NCBI RefSeq assembly: GCF_032854445.1
Contig: NC_088300.1
Span: 30,857,608-30,921,607 of the forward strand
Length of the DNA: 64,000 bases
Origin: Liolophura sinensis
Lineage: Eukaryota; Mollusca; Polyplacophora; Chitonida; Chitonidae
Reading direction: 5' to 3'
Below, in pieces: positions 47,804-60,700 of the stretch. The position numbers were made by a program, and so were the translations under genes. The notes beneath the pieces are model-generated. The model was not told where the DNA came from and made no database searches. It saw nothing but the letters and a program-made list of their open reading frames with translations. The first letter of the stretch is position 1. Every line of letters starts with the position of its first letter.

Positions 47804-50018
47804 CATAATGCACATACTACACACATGAAACAAGTATGCCTTGGTTAAGCAAACTGATTCTCACTGGAGGAAAAAAAATCCTTCTATAACTGAATCTGAA
47901 AACTATGCTCATCGTTTTTACTATTTCATCAGCACATTCCTAATAAGTCATTTCAAGCCGTTTTGAGCAGTGCCCCAGAATGAATGCACAGAACAAGGTG
48001 GAATAAACAAGAGTGCATGGCAAATTTATATTGCCACATTAATATTAGTTTTGCAAGGTGTAGTTTTTCACATTCATGCTGGAGTCCATGTAAAGTGTGA
48101 GGTGACACAAATACTCACACAAAATGTGCAGAATTATGAGTGGGTACCAAGGGTTACAATTCTTAAACACAACCATGTGGTTGTCCCCCAGCGAAGGGAA
48201 CCCAGTCATTTTTGCTTATTCAGAATGACAAAGATGAGCTGTTGGCAACAAGATGGAGATGCACTGAATGATGATAAACAGCAGGTGGTGAAAATTAACT
48301 TCAAGAAGCACAAAGGTATGGAGAACCATCTTTAAGCAAATGTTAACTGTTGTTAAAATCTAGTTACGGTCAAAATTATATGGCCAAACTTTCAAGATCA
48401 CTTTCCTATGTCTATCAACATGTGGAGCACCTGAGTCTTTAATCAGTGAACATATTATCACTTCTGCAAATGGTGATGCTACAGGTGTAATCATCTCTCA
48501 TGGAAAGACATTGAATAGGTAAGGGTTGATAAAGGACAGCAAAACAGAAAGGGAGGAGATACAAGGTACTTATTCAGCAAAATCACAGACATGAAAGTGC
48601 CAGAGTGGGAGAAAGCTGGCTTGGGGTGGGGGAGAAACAATGATTAAGTATAAAGAGAGTCAAATGGATAGAAAGCCATGAGGCAAGAAAATGTGATGGC
48701 ATTTGAAATTCAGAATAAGTATTAAGTGAGATATGAAAGTACTGGAAGTGGTGAATGATAACTAGACAAAATGAGTAAGGGTCAAGCAGATGATGTATAC
48801 TTTATGAATCTATTCATGGTAAGAACAGTGACTTAATGTACAGTTTCTACATTAATTGCTAGGATATATATGCTACACCAAAGAACTAATCTCTACTTTG
48901 GAAGGCCTTAAACAAATCTGAAGGTCATCCAACTTCACACGGTAAAATGGACTCTTGGATTTAGGCACTGTTTAATTTATGGCAAGAAACATTTATATGC
49001 TGGGAAGATCCTCTGGTGAAACTCAAACATGTTTACAAATTCAGTCTTTACTGGCTTTCAGTTTCAAAGCACCAAGATTGTTAGTTTCATTTATGGACTG
49101 TTTCTTTGTACATGAAACAAAAATTGAAAATGTATAGACTATAAACATGGACAAATGTAACGATGTTTCTTTCTCAATGTAAATTTTTTAAAAACCTCAT
49201 TAATTAGCTATAAAATGCAAGTATGAACTGTTACTCTAATCTGTATCTTTTGTCATTTGGCCTGAACTTGGGTAACTTTTTTTATGCTTATTATGGTAAC
49301 TATAATGCAGTAGTTGAACTTTTTTTCTGCCCATTAATGACTAGGTTATCAGGAAATACATTCCATTCTTTTAGCCTTATGAAGGTTAGTGGAGTGGGGA
49401 TCATTGTGGAATTGCCTAAGGTAATCAACATGTACTTTGATCATGTGGGTGAATCTCAACATTGCACTTTAACTGTGGAATCTGCACAGTTTCCTGAATA
49501 TTGCATTGGACAACACGTACGGGAAATATGCAACTTTAGTTCACATAACCAACGTAAATCAATACACATATTTATCCCACATATTTTGGATTACAATGCA
49601 CACATGTATATAACATTTGGTCCTCTAGTTGTGGATAGGTTTACATGAATATAGAAAAATAATGCTAACCATCAAAAAGCTGACTTACTCTAAGATTTAA
49701 GCACAGACTATAAAACTTTAGCTCACAACTTCAAACAAAAAACAAAACCAACAACACCTTATTAAAATAACCTCTTTACATTTATCAAAAACTAAAATAG
49801 GTAAAACTACGCCACACATATCTGAAATGCAAACAATCCTCGTTGGCTTAAAACAAATGATATCAAACTTGCAACAATTAAAATACTACATATAGTATGT
49901 ATGCCATGAAAATAAGCTGGCCTTGTTCATATAAACTGGCCTACTTTGTAACTTTGCATTTGCTGGCCTAGCAGTACAGCTTGGCACAGCAAGCTGATTA
50001 CAACCCAGATTTCTGGTA

Positions 50019-50274
50019 ATTTATTAATTTATTTGGTGTTTTATGCGGTACTCAAGAATATTTCACTCATATGATAGTGTACAGCATTGTGATAGGAGGA
50101 AACCAGGCAGAGCCTGGGGGAAACCCACAAACATCTGCAGGTTGCTTGCAGACCTTCCCTTGTAAGGCCAGAGTGGAAGTCAGCATGACCTGGTCTTGAA
50201 CTCACAGCTACAGCTTTGGTTGGAGGCTCCTGGGTCACTGCGCCATGCTAGCACGATAACCACCTCAGCCCTTC
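50019..50274 (-). mobile_element. SINE-A, full length, reverse orientation
   Basis: Tail (GGTGTTTTATGCGGTACTCA), body and tRNA-like head (ending CACCTCAGCCC) all present, moderately diverged. Its tail side continues into ACCCAGATTTCTGGTAATTT, shared with the copy at 60.6 kb. Confidence 0.85.
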
Positions 50275-50468
50275 AAAATTTCTTGTACATAGATGACTAT
50301 TTTACCTACACTTCATAAATGTAATACCCTATCAAACAGACTGTAAGACCACAGACTGTGAGCTTACATGAAAATAGCCCCTGAAAAGTGGTGCAGATAA
50401 TAGTTTACCTTCTCGTTCAGCACAGAAGCTGCAGTGTTATTTGTCATTAAACTCCATAAAACCTGCAC

Positions 50469-50474
50469 TTTATT
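50469..50474 (-). promoter_or_regulatory. possible poly(A) signal of the acyltransferase gene
   Basis: AATAAA on the minus strand about 770 nt after the stop codon at 51241. Several other hexamers are nearby, so the site is uncertain. Confidence 0.25.
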
Positions 50475-50869
50475 AGGCACTTTATCATAATATTTTAATG
50501 TTACTTGTAGGGTTTCCCATGTTCTAGAAGCTTTCTCTCCTTTGGCAATACGAAATGGGAAAACTGTTTCTTTCCAATATGCAAATCAATTATTAACAGT
50601 TTCAATTTGACTTCAAATTTGACACGTACATGTATAATCTATAACAAAACTAATCTTATCAAATAACATCAAAGAAAACTATCTACTGTTTTCTTCCAAA
50701 GAGCAGTGAATATCCTTCAGCAGTGATGGGATACTTTGCAAGAAGAACATGCAAAATGGTGACACAGGACAATAAAGTGAACCAATCACCTGATTCCTAA
50801 ATTCCCTGTTTTTCTTTTCTTTAAACATCATGTTCAGCATGTATTTTCAGTACAAAAGCATAATGTGTG

Positions 50870-50893
50870 TATGTATATATATATATATATATG
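50870..50893. repeat. (TA)n microsatellite
   Basis: Short TA run in the likely 3'UTR or downstream region of the acyltransferase gene. Confidence 0.8.
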
Positions 50894-51240
50894 TATATCA
50901 ATGTTTCTCTGTGTATATAAATAGATCTATGTATACATGTGTATCTGGGTATATATTTATACAATGTACATACTCTAATATACAACTCTACCTTGAATAC
51001 AGAAACTATCTTAAAGACGTGATGGCAAACATACAGGTACAAAATACCCATGCTAAATGACTGAAAGTTTTGCCCATGATTAAGAGGCACATTTTGCCTG
51101 ATTCTGTTAAAGAGTTCAGTTGATCTTGGAAAGGTTTTTTGAGGTTTGTTAGGATGGTAGGAAGATATCCTACAAAAAAAAATCTAGTTTCAGCATCAAA
51201 TGAAATGACAATTATTTGCCTCAAAAAAGGACACCATACA

Positions 51241-51722
51241 TTAGGACACCTGTGCGCCATTGGCCAGATTTGCTTGAAACATGTCAACACCATCACAACA
51301 ATAACCAATGAGAAAGAAGATGAGGGAACACAGAAAGGCATACCAGCGAAACAAAGATGAATACAGAAGTAACACAATAGACGCAACATTGAACCATGTC
51401 CAAAATATCAAGGCCGCATACATGTACAAATTGATCTGTAATGTTCGTGAATTGGCCGGGGAGTGATCCCCAGTGGAATTTGTTTGTGTAAATGTCTTAG
51501 TTCCACCATAAAAATCCTGCAGTCTCTTCTCTTTCTCCAACCAGATCTTCTGGCACCAGTCGCTCAGGCCTTGCTCTGATGTGTCAAGGCCACTGATTGG
51601 ATGAGAGGTCATGTGGAAGTGAATCTCCCGTGGAAAGTTGCCAGCGATCAGATCTGTCTCGTTTTGACACAAGTTTTGTGGATAAGCTATGGTAATATCA
51701 GTCACATGCCCCAAGCCATTTC
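51241..51722 (-). CDS. LCLAT1: LCLAT1 last coding exon
   Basis: Acceptor TTGTCAAACAG; ends TAA at 51243-51241. Encodes ITIAYPQNL, GNFPREIHFH, a Trp/Glu/Lys helix (WCQKIWLEKEKRLQDFY) and two hydrophobic helices before a short Asn/Ala tail. The tail lacks the long C-terminus of some vertebrate forms. Confidence 0.9.
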
Positions 51723-54700
51723 CTGTTTGACAAAAATCAGTTAATTCACATATTTATGATCACAGGAAAGTAGAGTCATGACAGTGCATGTAACAGCTTC
51801 TGTAAACTTTACATCAAGACACATTTTAACCATACCATTCCAGAAGATCAGGCCATTCTCAATTACAGTTCTCAAATAATTTCACTCATAAAATAAAAAA
51901 TAAGTCTGCTACCAGACACATAAACGCAAATTTCAGCATAACATCTAAGTACTTAAGCATTTTTTTTATCAAAACAAGGATTCTAATACAGTGAAACAAG
52001 ACAGTAAAGTCTTGACTTTTATTGTTTACAGTAATAAATGGTAATCTGTAAGGAACATCCCCTTTGTTATTGTGCTGACATTCATGCAAAAACTGAACTC
52101 ACCCTTATCACCCTTAAAATTGACTCCAATAAACAAGAGGCAGAGTCATGAATTTCATAATTTATGGCCATTAATATGCCATCAAGGCATCAGTGATGGA
52201 ACAATGATCCCCCCGTGCATTACATGTAGGCAAAAGTTGAACTCATTGCATCCAATACATTTCCAGATGCCAAACCTAACAAATACCTTTAATATTAACA
52301 CTGATTACAATAACCAAGAGGCAAAGTTAAGAATTTTGTAATTTATGGCAATTAATATGCACATAAGGCAAAAAAAACCCTACCCCCCCAACGTATTATT
52401 GTGCTTGACAAATATGCAAAACCTGAGCTCCATACACGCAGTTACTTTCTCAAATAAGTCCCTATTGGACGCTGTCAATAATGCTCATGAGCTGTGCCTG
52501 TGATTTGTACAGGGGAGCTAAGTGAATCAAGACTTTCCTCACCTTTCATCATTTTCTTGGCCATATAGACAAAGCCTGTTGTCCTAGGATGAAGCACATG
52601 TTGATAAGACAACAAGTTTTCTTTCCTAGCAAACTCATCACTTCTGGCTCTTGTCGTCTCTGTTAGGTCTGTGCCCTCAGGAAACAGTAGAATCTGCAAA
52701 TATGGTCGACATATGGTCTTTGTAGTTATTTAATCATTTGATTGGTGTTTTACGCTGTGTACAATAAAAGTTTGCGTATCAATTTATTTTTTTTATTTCA
52801 TATTTATATGATTCTTGTTTAATGCTATACTCATTTTTCATTCATACGATGACAGTCAGTTGTACGTATTGACGGAACTGGTGTGCTTGGAGTAAAACAC
52901 AAAACTTTGGCAAGTTACAGGCAAACTTTAGTAAGTGTGACGTTGGTAAGGACAGCGCACTGGTGGTGAACAAATGATCTATGAGTCCTCAACTATATAA
53001 TAACCCAACAAGCATCATAGACTGCTTTCTATCACCAAGACTCCATGAATAATGAGAGCATGGAAATCTGTAATTCCCTGTCCAAAGGTGGATTTGAACC
53101 TACAGTTCCAAACAACTGAAAGACCTACTTTGTACATAATACTTGCACAGGGCTTCACAGAAGTTGCCAGGATGAGGTGGTATTTGGTCCATCAATCAAA
53201 TAGAAGGCTCAATTTCTTGTAATATTTATTCAATTTGGGTTTTTTTCTTCAAGAAACACGTCTTAAGTCCATGAATCAATATATGTGCATAACAGTTACC
53301 TCCCTTGTACAGTTAATCACAACCAGCTGGACAAATTTTACTTGAGAAAGCAATTTCGAAAGCTGAGGGACAAACAGTATAAAGCTGCTATGATCCCTCC
53401 CAAATCCTCGTGAAGAAATTTGATCAATAAAGTTTACAATTCTGTCTCCAAGTTTCTTTTTCAATAGAACAGGGCAATGTAACTTGAGTGAGTGGGTGAG
53501 CGAGTGCTTGTGGTTTAACATTGTACTTAACACTTTTTCAGTCATATGATGACGAAGGAATCCTTAGAGTGCATGTTATGTGCCTCCTTGTTGCAGGACG
53601 AATTTCCACCACTCTTTTATCCAGTGCTGCTTCACTAAGACGACTTACCGAAGGCAAGTAAGCCGCGCCGCCCGAGCCATTATACGGACACGGGTCAACC
53701 AGTTGTTGCACTTTCCCCTGCAAGCTGAACGCCAAGCGAGGAAGTTACAACTTACTCTTTTAAGATCTTAGGTGTGACTCGACCCAGGATTGATCCTGGA
53801 TTTACCGCTCCCGAAGCAGACGCGGGCAACTTGAGGTCACTCTCCCGCTTAAAAGCCGTACTTATAGGAAAAAGCTGCGTTGAGGTGGGGCCTCCGAGAA
53901 AATTGCTTACATGTATGGCAAGTTTCTGGGTTAAAGTGACATAAGCTACGTTAAGACAGATTTTAATGTTGTATTCGGAGAGCCCTGGATATACACTATG
54001 TACTTTTTAAACACACTCGAAGGTAATTTAAATATTCTGGACAAAATACCTATATACTTAAGATAAAAAGACTGGAGACTGGAGTTACGATCCAGCGAGG
54101 TCCCTTTTCTCGTAGGTTCATGTCTCAAAAACTACTCTCGCCTTACATCATAGCTGTTGTGTAACAAGGGAGATAATTCAGAGCTGGCCTATTTTGATAA
54201 ATGGCTTACTGTAGAAGAAAAAGAAGCCTCTTGATTTGCCTTTAACATTTACTAGTGACACTGGTTCGCTATAAAAAAAGGTCATGGACAGAATATAGAG
54301 ATCTGTGACAAAGTACATACACATAATGTGGCAGTATATGAATTCATCTCTCTATTCCAATCCATTTTTTATTCACCACAATCCTTAAATTATATACATA
54401 AGTATACACGAGTAATACATTAGGTGGGAATAAAGTTCACAAGAGCTTGTCCTATCCCATGAAAAGTAGAATTTATTTATTTATTTATTTGATTGGTGTT
54501 TTACGCCGTACTCGAGAATATTTCACTTATACGACGACGGCCAGCATTATGGTGGGTGGAAACTGGGCAGATAAAAAAAAAGTAGAATGTTATGTAATAG
54601 AGTATATACATAGATTAATGGTAATGATATAACATTGTGACATATATAAACATACATGGTTACAAACAACTGTCTGCAATCAGGAACCATAAAAGATGTT

Positions 54701-57700
54701 GGAAACCTTAAGATGAGATTTAGGGAACTTTTTTTTGGACATTAACCTACATAATCAATCAAAATGCGTCTTAATCAAATTGCTCAAGGAGATATGTTTT
54801 AAGACTGGATTTAAAAAGAGATGTGGAATTTATAATACGAAGAGTGGTGGGTAGTTTATTCCATTCTTGAGGGCAAATTGTTCTTAACGAGAAGTATGAT
54901 AAGTTTGTACTGTACATAGGTCTGTTATAATCCAATCGAGTTGCTCTAGTCACATAGTGATGGGTAGCAGCTTGTTTAAACAGATAAGTCTCGAAGCTGG
55001 GAGGAATAAGTTCAGGATGATAAAAAAACTTGTGTGCTAAGAGTGATACAGATAGAAAGTTTCTCTCTCACAGTGGTAAGATGGATAGTTGACGGAACTT
55101 TCTGAATAAGTGGTAGTTTGAATGACGCGTTCCTAGAGGATCTGTAAGGGTGTGAGATGAGTTTGATGCGTATTGCCCCATATGATGTTTCCGTATGAAA
55201 GGTAAGGATATATCAGAGAAAAATACAGAATAAGTAATGTTTTCTTGATAACAAAATGCTTTATGTGGCTTATCAACCCTAGATTTCTAGACACCTTTGC
55301 ACTAATACAGTCGATATGGGAAATCCAGTTAAGTTTGGAATTGACCATTCCAACAAATTTGCATTAATATAATCTTTCTATTTCATTGTCACATATTTAA
55401 AGAGAGGGTGATGAGTTTATTTTCTTTTTAGTGAGAGGGGTTATGAAGAGATATTTTGTCTTCGTAATGTTCAGGGATAGGCCGTTTCAGCAGAACCAAG
55501 TATGAAGTTTTTCAAGTTCAATGGACATAGTATTATAGAGATCATTTATATTATGAGAGGAGTAAATTGTGCTGATATCATCTGCAAATAAAGTAAAATG
55601 AAGGTTAGATACATGAGAGATATCGTTGATATAAAGTAAGAACAAAAAAGGTCCTAAAATAGAGCCATGTGGAACTCCACACTGTACAGATTCGGTTGAT
55701 GATGAAGTGTCAGAAAACGACACACACTGAGTTCTATTATATACATAACTTCTAAACCAAGAGTTACTTATACCTCTAAAACCATAGTATTCAAGTTTAG
55801 GCAAAAGTATGGCATGATTTACTGTATGAGATGCCTTTGAAAAGTCGAGAAATGTGACCATACTGTACAGTTTTTTCTCCTTGGCAGTCACTAATTTATC
55901 ATACAATGAACAAGCAGCCAGAGATCTTGAATTTATACTGAAGGACAAAGGTAGTTCTTGAGACTTCCTGCGATTCCTTTATTCATTTTAAACTTTCCAG
56001 TACCTTTAATATCATTGTTTACCTTGTGAAATTTGTGAAAGTCGTGTTATCTTGCTAAGCAAATACTATTGTTTAACTTGTTCCTGAAGGATCTGTACCT
56101 TTTTTCAGGTTCTTCATCTCTATATTTAAGTTGATATAATCTGTTTTTTTTTTCAAAGATAGATGTCAGAAGGCTGCCTGTTACCCACGGTTTTATGATT
56201 TTTTTTACGAAATTTGAGTTGAGTAATGGGAAAACAGCTGTCATAGATGGAGAACATTTGAGCAAAAGTGTCCATAGCATGATTTACATCAGTTGAGTTT
56301 AGAAGAGAGTCCCAGTTTGTATTTTCTGCTTCTTTGATAAAATTTTGCTTCTCTGATGCACTGTATTTCCGGTACTGCAATTATTGTTCTGTATTATTCC
56401 TAGGGTATCAGAGTATTAATCCAAGAGTTTCATATTTAATGATATGAAAAATCCGAAAATGATCTGTTATGCCTTCCACAGATTCCAGAGAGAAGATACT
56501 TACCGAAACAATTTGTACATTATCAATTAATGTTGCTGATCCAGATTGTACTCTAGTAGGCTTAGTAATTTGGGGGAGACAGTAATTTGATTTCATTATT
56601 TCAAGAAAGTCTTTTGATGGGATGTTATATTCAGTTTTGAAAAGGTCAATAATAAAGTCCCCCATTATAACTGTTTGTTTTGATTCTTTTTAGCATTTTT
56701 CTATGATATGTAATGTATGATTATTAAAACCAGTGACTTCTTTACTAAGTGATCTATATACAACACCTATACGATATACGGACTTGTTGAATTTAATCTC
56801 TATGAACAGACATTCACAACAACCAGAGTCACTGGGAAAACTCAGATCCTCCCTTAATTTACATGATGTAATGTCTGATGTAACATAGAGAGAAATGCCT
56901 CCATCTTTACACCGGGTACGTTGCAAAGAGAACATACTGTAACCAGGAATTTCAAACAGTTCTTCAGTAAAGCCAACATTTCGAGAATCCAAGGACAGAA
57001 AGGGGATAATAGAAACTATGAATAAAGACAGATATTTCCGTGAAATGCTTGCTCAAGCTTCTATCATGCAAATGAAAAAATGATAGATTGGTTGTAGAGA
57101 CAAAATTTTGTAGCCGAGGTTCAGAATTAAAAGACAATTGAGAAAAGTAAATCAATTCATGTGAACATAATGGGCACAATGAAGGACATATTAAATAACA
57201 ATAGTAGAGCGTAGCACATGCAGAAATGATTGATTCAATTTGAAGCCACAGGCTTCCGAGGTTGATGAACAAGGGCGTGATGACAGGAGGGTGTGGGCCC
57301 AGTCCAGTCCAACAGCGTCCAGTGTTCAGCTTCAGATCGCGGTACTGATGCCAGTCTTTAAATAAGAACTCGTATCTTTCCCGGTCTTCTCACTCGGCTT
57401 CATTCCAGCGTGCTATCTCATAGTCGTTATCGTCACTTGGTACTGATACATGTTCAGTGGCATTTAAATCAATTGGATTAAAACACATGCTATCCAACAT
57501 CTCAAGATCATACTGACTTGGTAGATGGGAGGATGAAGTACTTGCTGCTGGGATATGTTTTTCACGTGAAAATGGCAAGACTGATGACAGACTCGAGAAT
57601 GAAAAGTTTCCACTAATGTCAGTCGTTTGAGAAGAGCTTACAGGTGCATATAGTACTCATGTAGGTCATGTTTCTTAACATATAACAAGATAAACCCAGA

Positions 57701-60700
57701 AACAGAAAAAAAGGATGAGATGAAATTTAACATTTTCAATAAATAGATTGGTGTGCTCCTCAGTAGAGTGCTCTGTAGTGAATAACAACTGACTCATACT
57801 GAAATTTACAAGTTACTGACTTTAAACGGGATTTGTAAAGGTGAGGTTGCCATTATGTGGAACAGTAGCGTCAAGCGGGTTGGTAAACATCAGAGGCCAA
57901 AAAGAAAAAAAAAGGAACTGTATTTAAGAAATTATGCTACATTTGTATATGGTATGTACAAAAATGATCTAAAAACTAAACACAGTGAACAATATTTTTG
58001 ACTTTGTATTTACATAACAGCAATAGGTATAAGGGATATTCTGCTGTAGCTCATGTTAGACGAACACTGCCAGATAGGAGACACCTGATCGTTCAGCTAT
58101 TCACTATATACCACACATTTCATATACCAGCGTATCCATCTGATTTAGTTGAGCGTGCATGTACAGCACAGATTTTGTTTTGATCCGCAGTTGACGTGAT
58201 TATAGTTATTTTGTCATCTTGAGTTTTCACATGAATTTTTTAACAGATTTTAACATGGACTGAGTTTGTCATGTGAGGTCCTCGCGTATGACAATACCGG
58301 ATCCCTTTAGAACTTTCCGGTGTTTTATTACCTCCACTTTGTTACTTCTAGATAAAAATTTTACAATTACACCCTTTGGGTTAGACTGAGAGTTGGGACC
58401 CAAGGGGCCAAGTCTATGGGCAATACTTTTATCACTTGTTTTGGTAGTTGTTCCCAATTTGTTGTTTAGAACTTTCTCAGAACAGTCAGCTAACGTTTCT
58501 GTCTTCTCGTCACCCTGAATTTCAGAAATTCGGACGTCTCTTTGTGTGTATTATTCAAAATCATTGAGATGTTTACATACATCATCAAGTACTTTTTTAC
58601 CCGGTTTAGTTCTTCACAGTCTTTCTCTAGCTCCAGACACAACGCTTTGAAGTCCTCCCTTAAAGCATCATTTTCTTGTTCGGGATACACTTTATTTTCT
58701 TGCCGGTCAATTTTCTCTGTAAAAGTTTTTATAATACGGCTCCCACTCACAGCAAGGAAGGAACCAGAGTCTTAGCCATCGTCATGATAGCATAGGTACA
58801 GAGCAAATATTTTGTTTCACCCCTCAGTCGCCATATCTATTTAAAGATTATTATAATTACTGCAGAGTATTCTGTATAGGAGTCAGTTTCTCATTCGCTG
58901 CAGCAGTTATCAGAGGTGTTTGATCAACAGGGGAGTTTAGAGTTTGAACTCTTCTGTCTTTGAAGATAAAAAGTCCAACTGTATCATGTGAATTGTGACA
59001 AATGATTGGCAACCTCTGCTGACATTAATTTATCGACCACCTGTTTCATGGCATTCCAGAGGCACAAAATACACCTCTTTCCTTTAGAAACTTCTCCAGT
59101 TCACAAACCGTCAGCAACTCAATTTCTCCGTCATTCCTCAACTCTAAATAGCATTTTGTGAAACTTTTTACGACACCCACGATTACAGTAAACGTGATCA
59201 GTAATAGTGTTCTCACATTTCTGACAGGTCAGATATTGAAGTTGCACTCAATGAGTTCGAACTCAAAACTTCCCGCATTACACATAGCTCTCTTTGTGAA
59301 CACTAACTACTGTGTTCACCTAAAACTTAGCATGTAAAAATGCACTTTCAGAAGCACATGACATTTTTGCCGCCAATACATAACTCTTTCTGATACAAAA
59401 AATTATTTACACTTCACACAAAACTTAAGTGGCCCAATAAGATGGAAGAAAAAATCCAAATCAAGCAAAAAGTGTCACCTGAAAAATGTTATTAAATTTG
59501 ATGTGAAATACAGTCTAGGTACCTGAGGTCTGTAGTCCAGATTCCTGAAATAACGTAACACTCTAGAGATGAGCGGCTTATCCATCTCCCATCTGCGGTG
59601 AAGGAACAGGAAAATTGCACACTGCATGGCCCAGCCTGTTTTCAGAAATTAATAATACCACTAATAAATATTGTGAATATGGGGAACTTCCTGCCTGAAG
59701 TAATCCGATTGATTTGTTTTATGCACATTTCAATTGTACGACGACAGCAGCAATCTGAAGTAATCTGGGTTTACAAATTTGACTGATTCATTGTTTTTTG
59801 TTACGCCATACTCAAGAATATTTCACTTACACGACGGCGGCCAGCATTATTGTGGGAGGAACCCAGGCAGAGTCAAGGGAAAACCCCTGACCCCTGCAGG
59901 TTACTGACAGACCTTCCCACGTACTGCTGAGGAGAAAACCAGCATGAGCTGGACTTGAACTCCCAGTGACAGCACTGATGAAGGGCTCCTGTGTCACTGT
60001 GCCGCGCGTGCACGTTAACCACCTCAGCCCCGGAGGCCACCAAATTGGGTCTAAGTTGGGTGTCTTTTTTGTTCATTCCTGCCTTTGCTATGATGTTTTT
60101 GAGCAAACTGGTGAAGTAGTGATACTTGATACTCGTGCACTGCAAAGATCATATCAGTCAATTCAGCTTGGATGTATATCACCACTGTGCACGGTAAAGT
60201 GCCCTATAACTTATAAGATATTATGTATTAAATTACCATCTGCTTTCAACCTGGATAATAAGACATTAAAATTATTCATCTCACCAATCTATTTATTAGA
60301 AACCAATATTCTCTGATCATGTGTTTTGTACTTGTAACTTTGTTTATAGTGTTTTGTAAACTGACAGAACACCTAATTTGCTTTTATGTATTTACTTGAT
60401 TGGGATTTGATTTGAATTGGTCTTTTAAATCAGTATCAAAGAATTTTTCACTTATATGGCAGCTGTCAGGTTTATGGAAGGGAGAAATTAGACTGACCAA
60501 TCAATTACATAACATGTATGGTGGGAAGAAACTGGGTAGAGCCTGAGGAAAACCCAAATTTCTGGTAATTTATTTCACCACCTGGTGTTTTATGCGGTAC
60601 TCAAGAATATTTCGCTCACACGACAGCTTTCAACATTGTGATAGGAGGAAACTGGGCAGAGCCTGACGGAACCAAGAACATCTGCAAGTTGCTTGCAATG

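Larger units (their letters stand above)
41160..50460. other. gene-poor region; repeats only
   Basis: No open frame here shows a domain, codon structure or splice context that I trust. It includes AT-rich sequence, SINE fragments and three tandem arrays. The right part may be downstream of, or 3'UTR to, the acyltransferase gene. Confidence 0.5.
54760..59270 (-). mobile_element. degenerate non-LTR retrotransposon (APE-type LINE) in LCLAT1 intron
   Basis: About 4.5 kb, same strand as the host gene, broken by frameshifts and stops. In order from the 5' end (right): a Cys/His finger (about 59226-59150), an ORF1 coiled coil and nucleic-acid-binding part (58750-58269), the ORF2 N-terminus (about 57600-57390), endonuclease pieces (57270-56408), a linker (56380-56047), reverse transcriptase (55948-55133) and the ORF2 C-terminus (54953-54771). 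The combination of a finger-bearing ORF1, an exonuclease-endonuclease-phosphatase type endonuclease and a YADD/FADD-type RT fits the Jockey/CR1/L2-like superclade. I cannot name the clade. The exact ends are uncertain. Confidence 0.82.

Noticed and set aside
49223-49648. 141-codon plus-strand open frame starting at ATG.
   Set aside because: AT-rich composition, no recognisable motif and no upstream or downstream signals; it could be real but I cannot support it.
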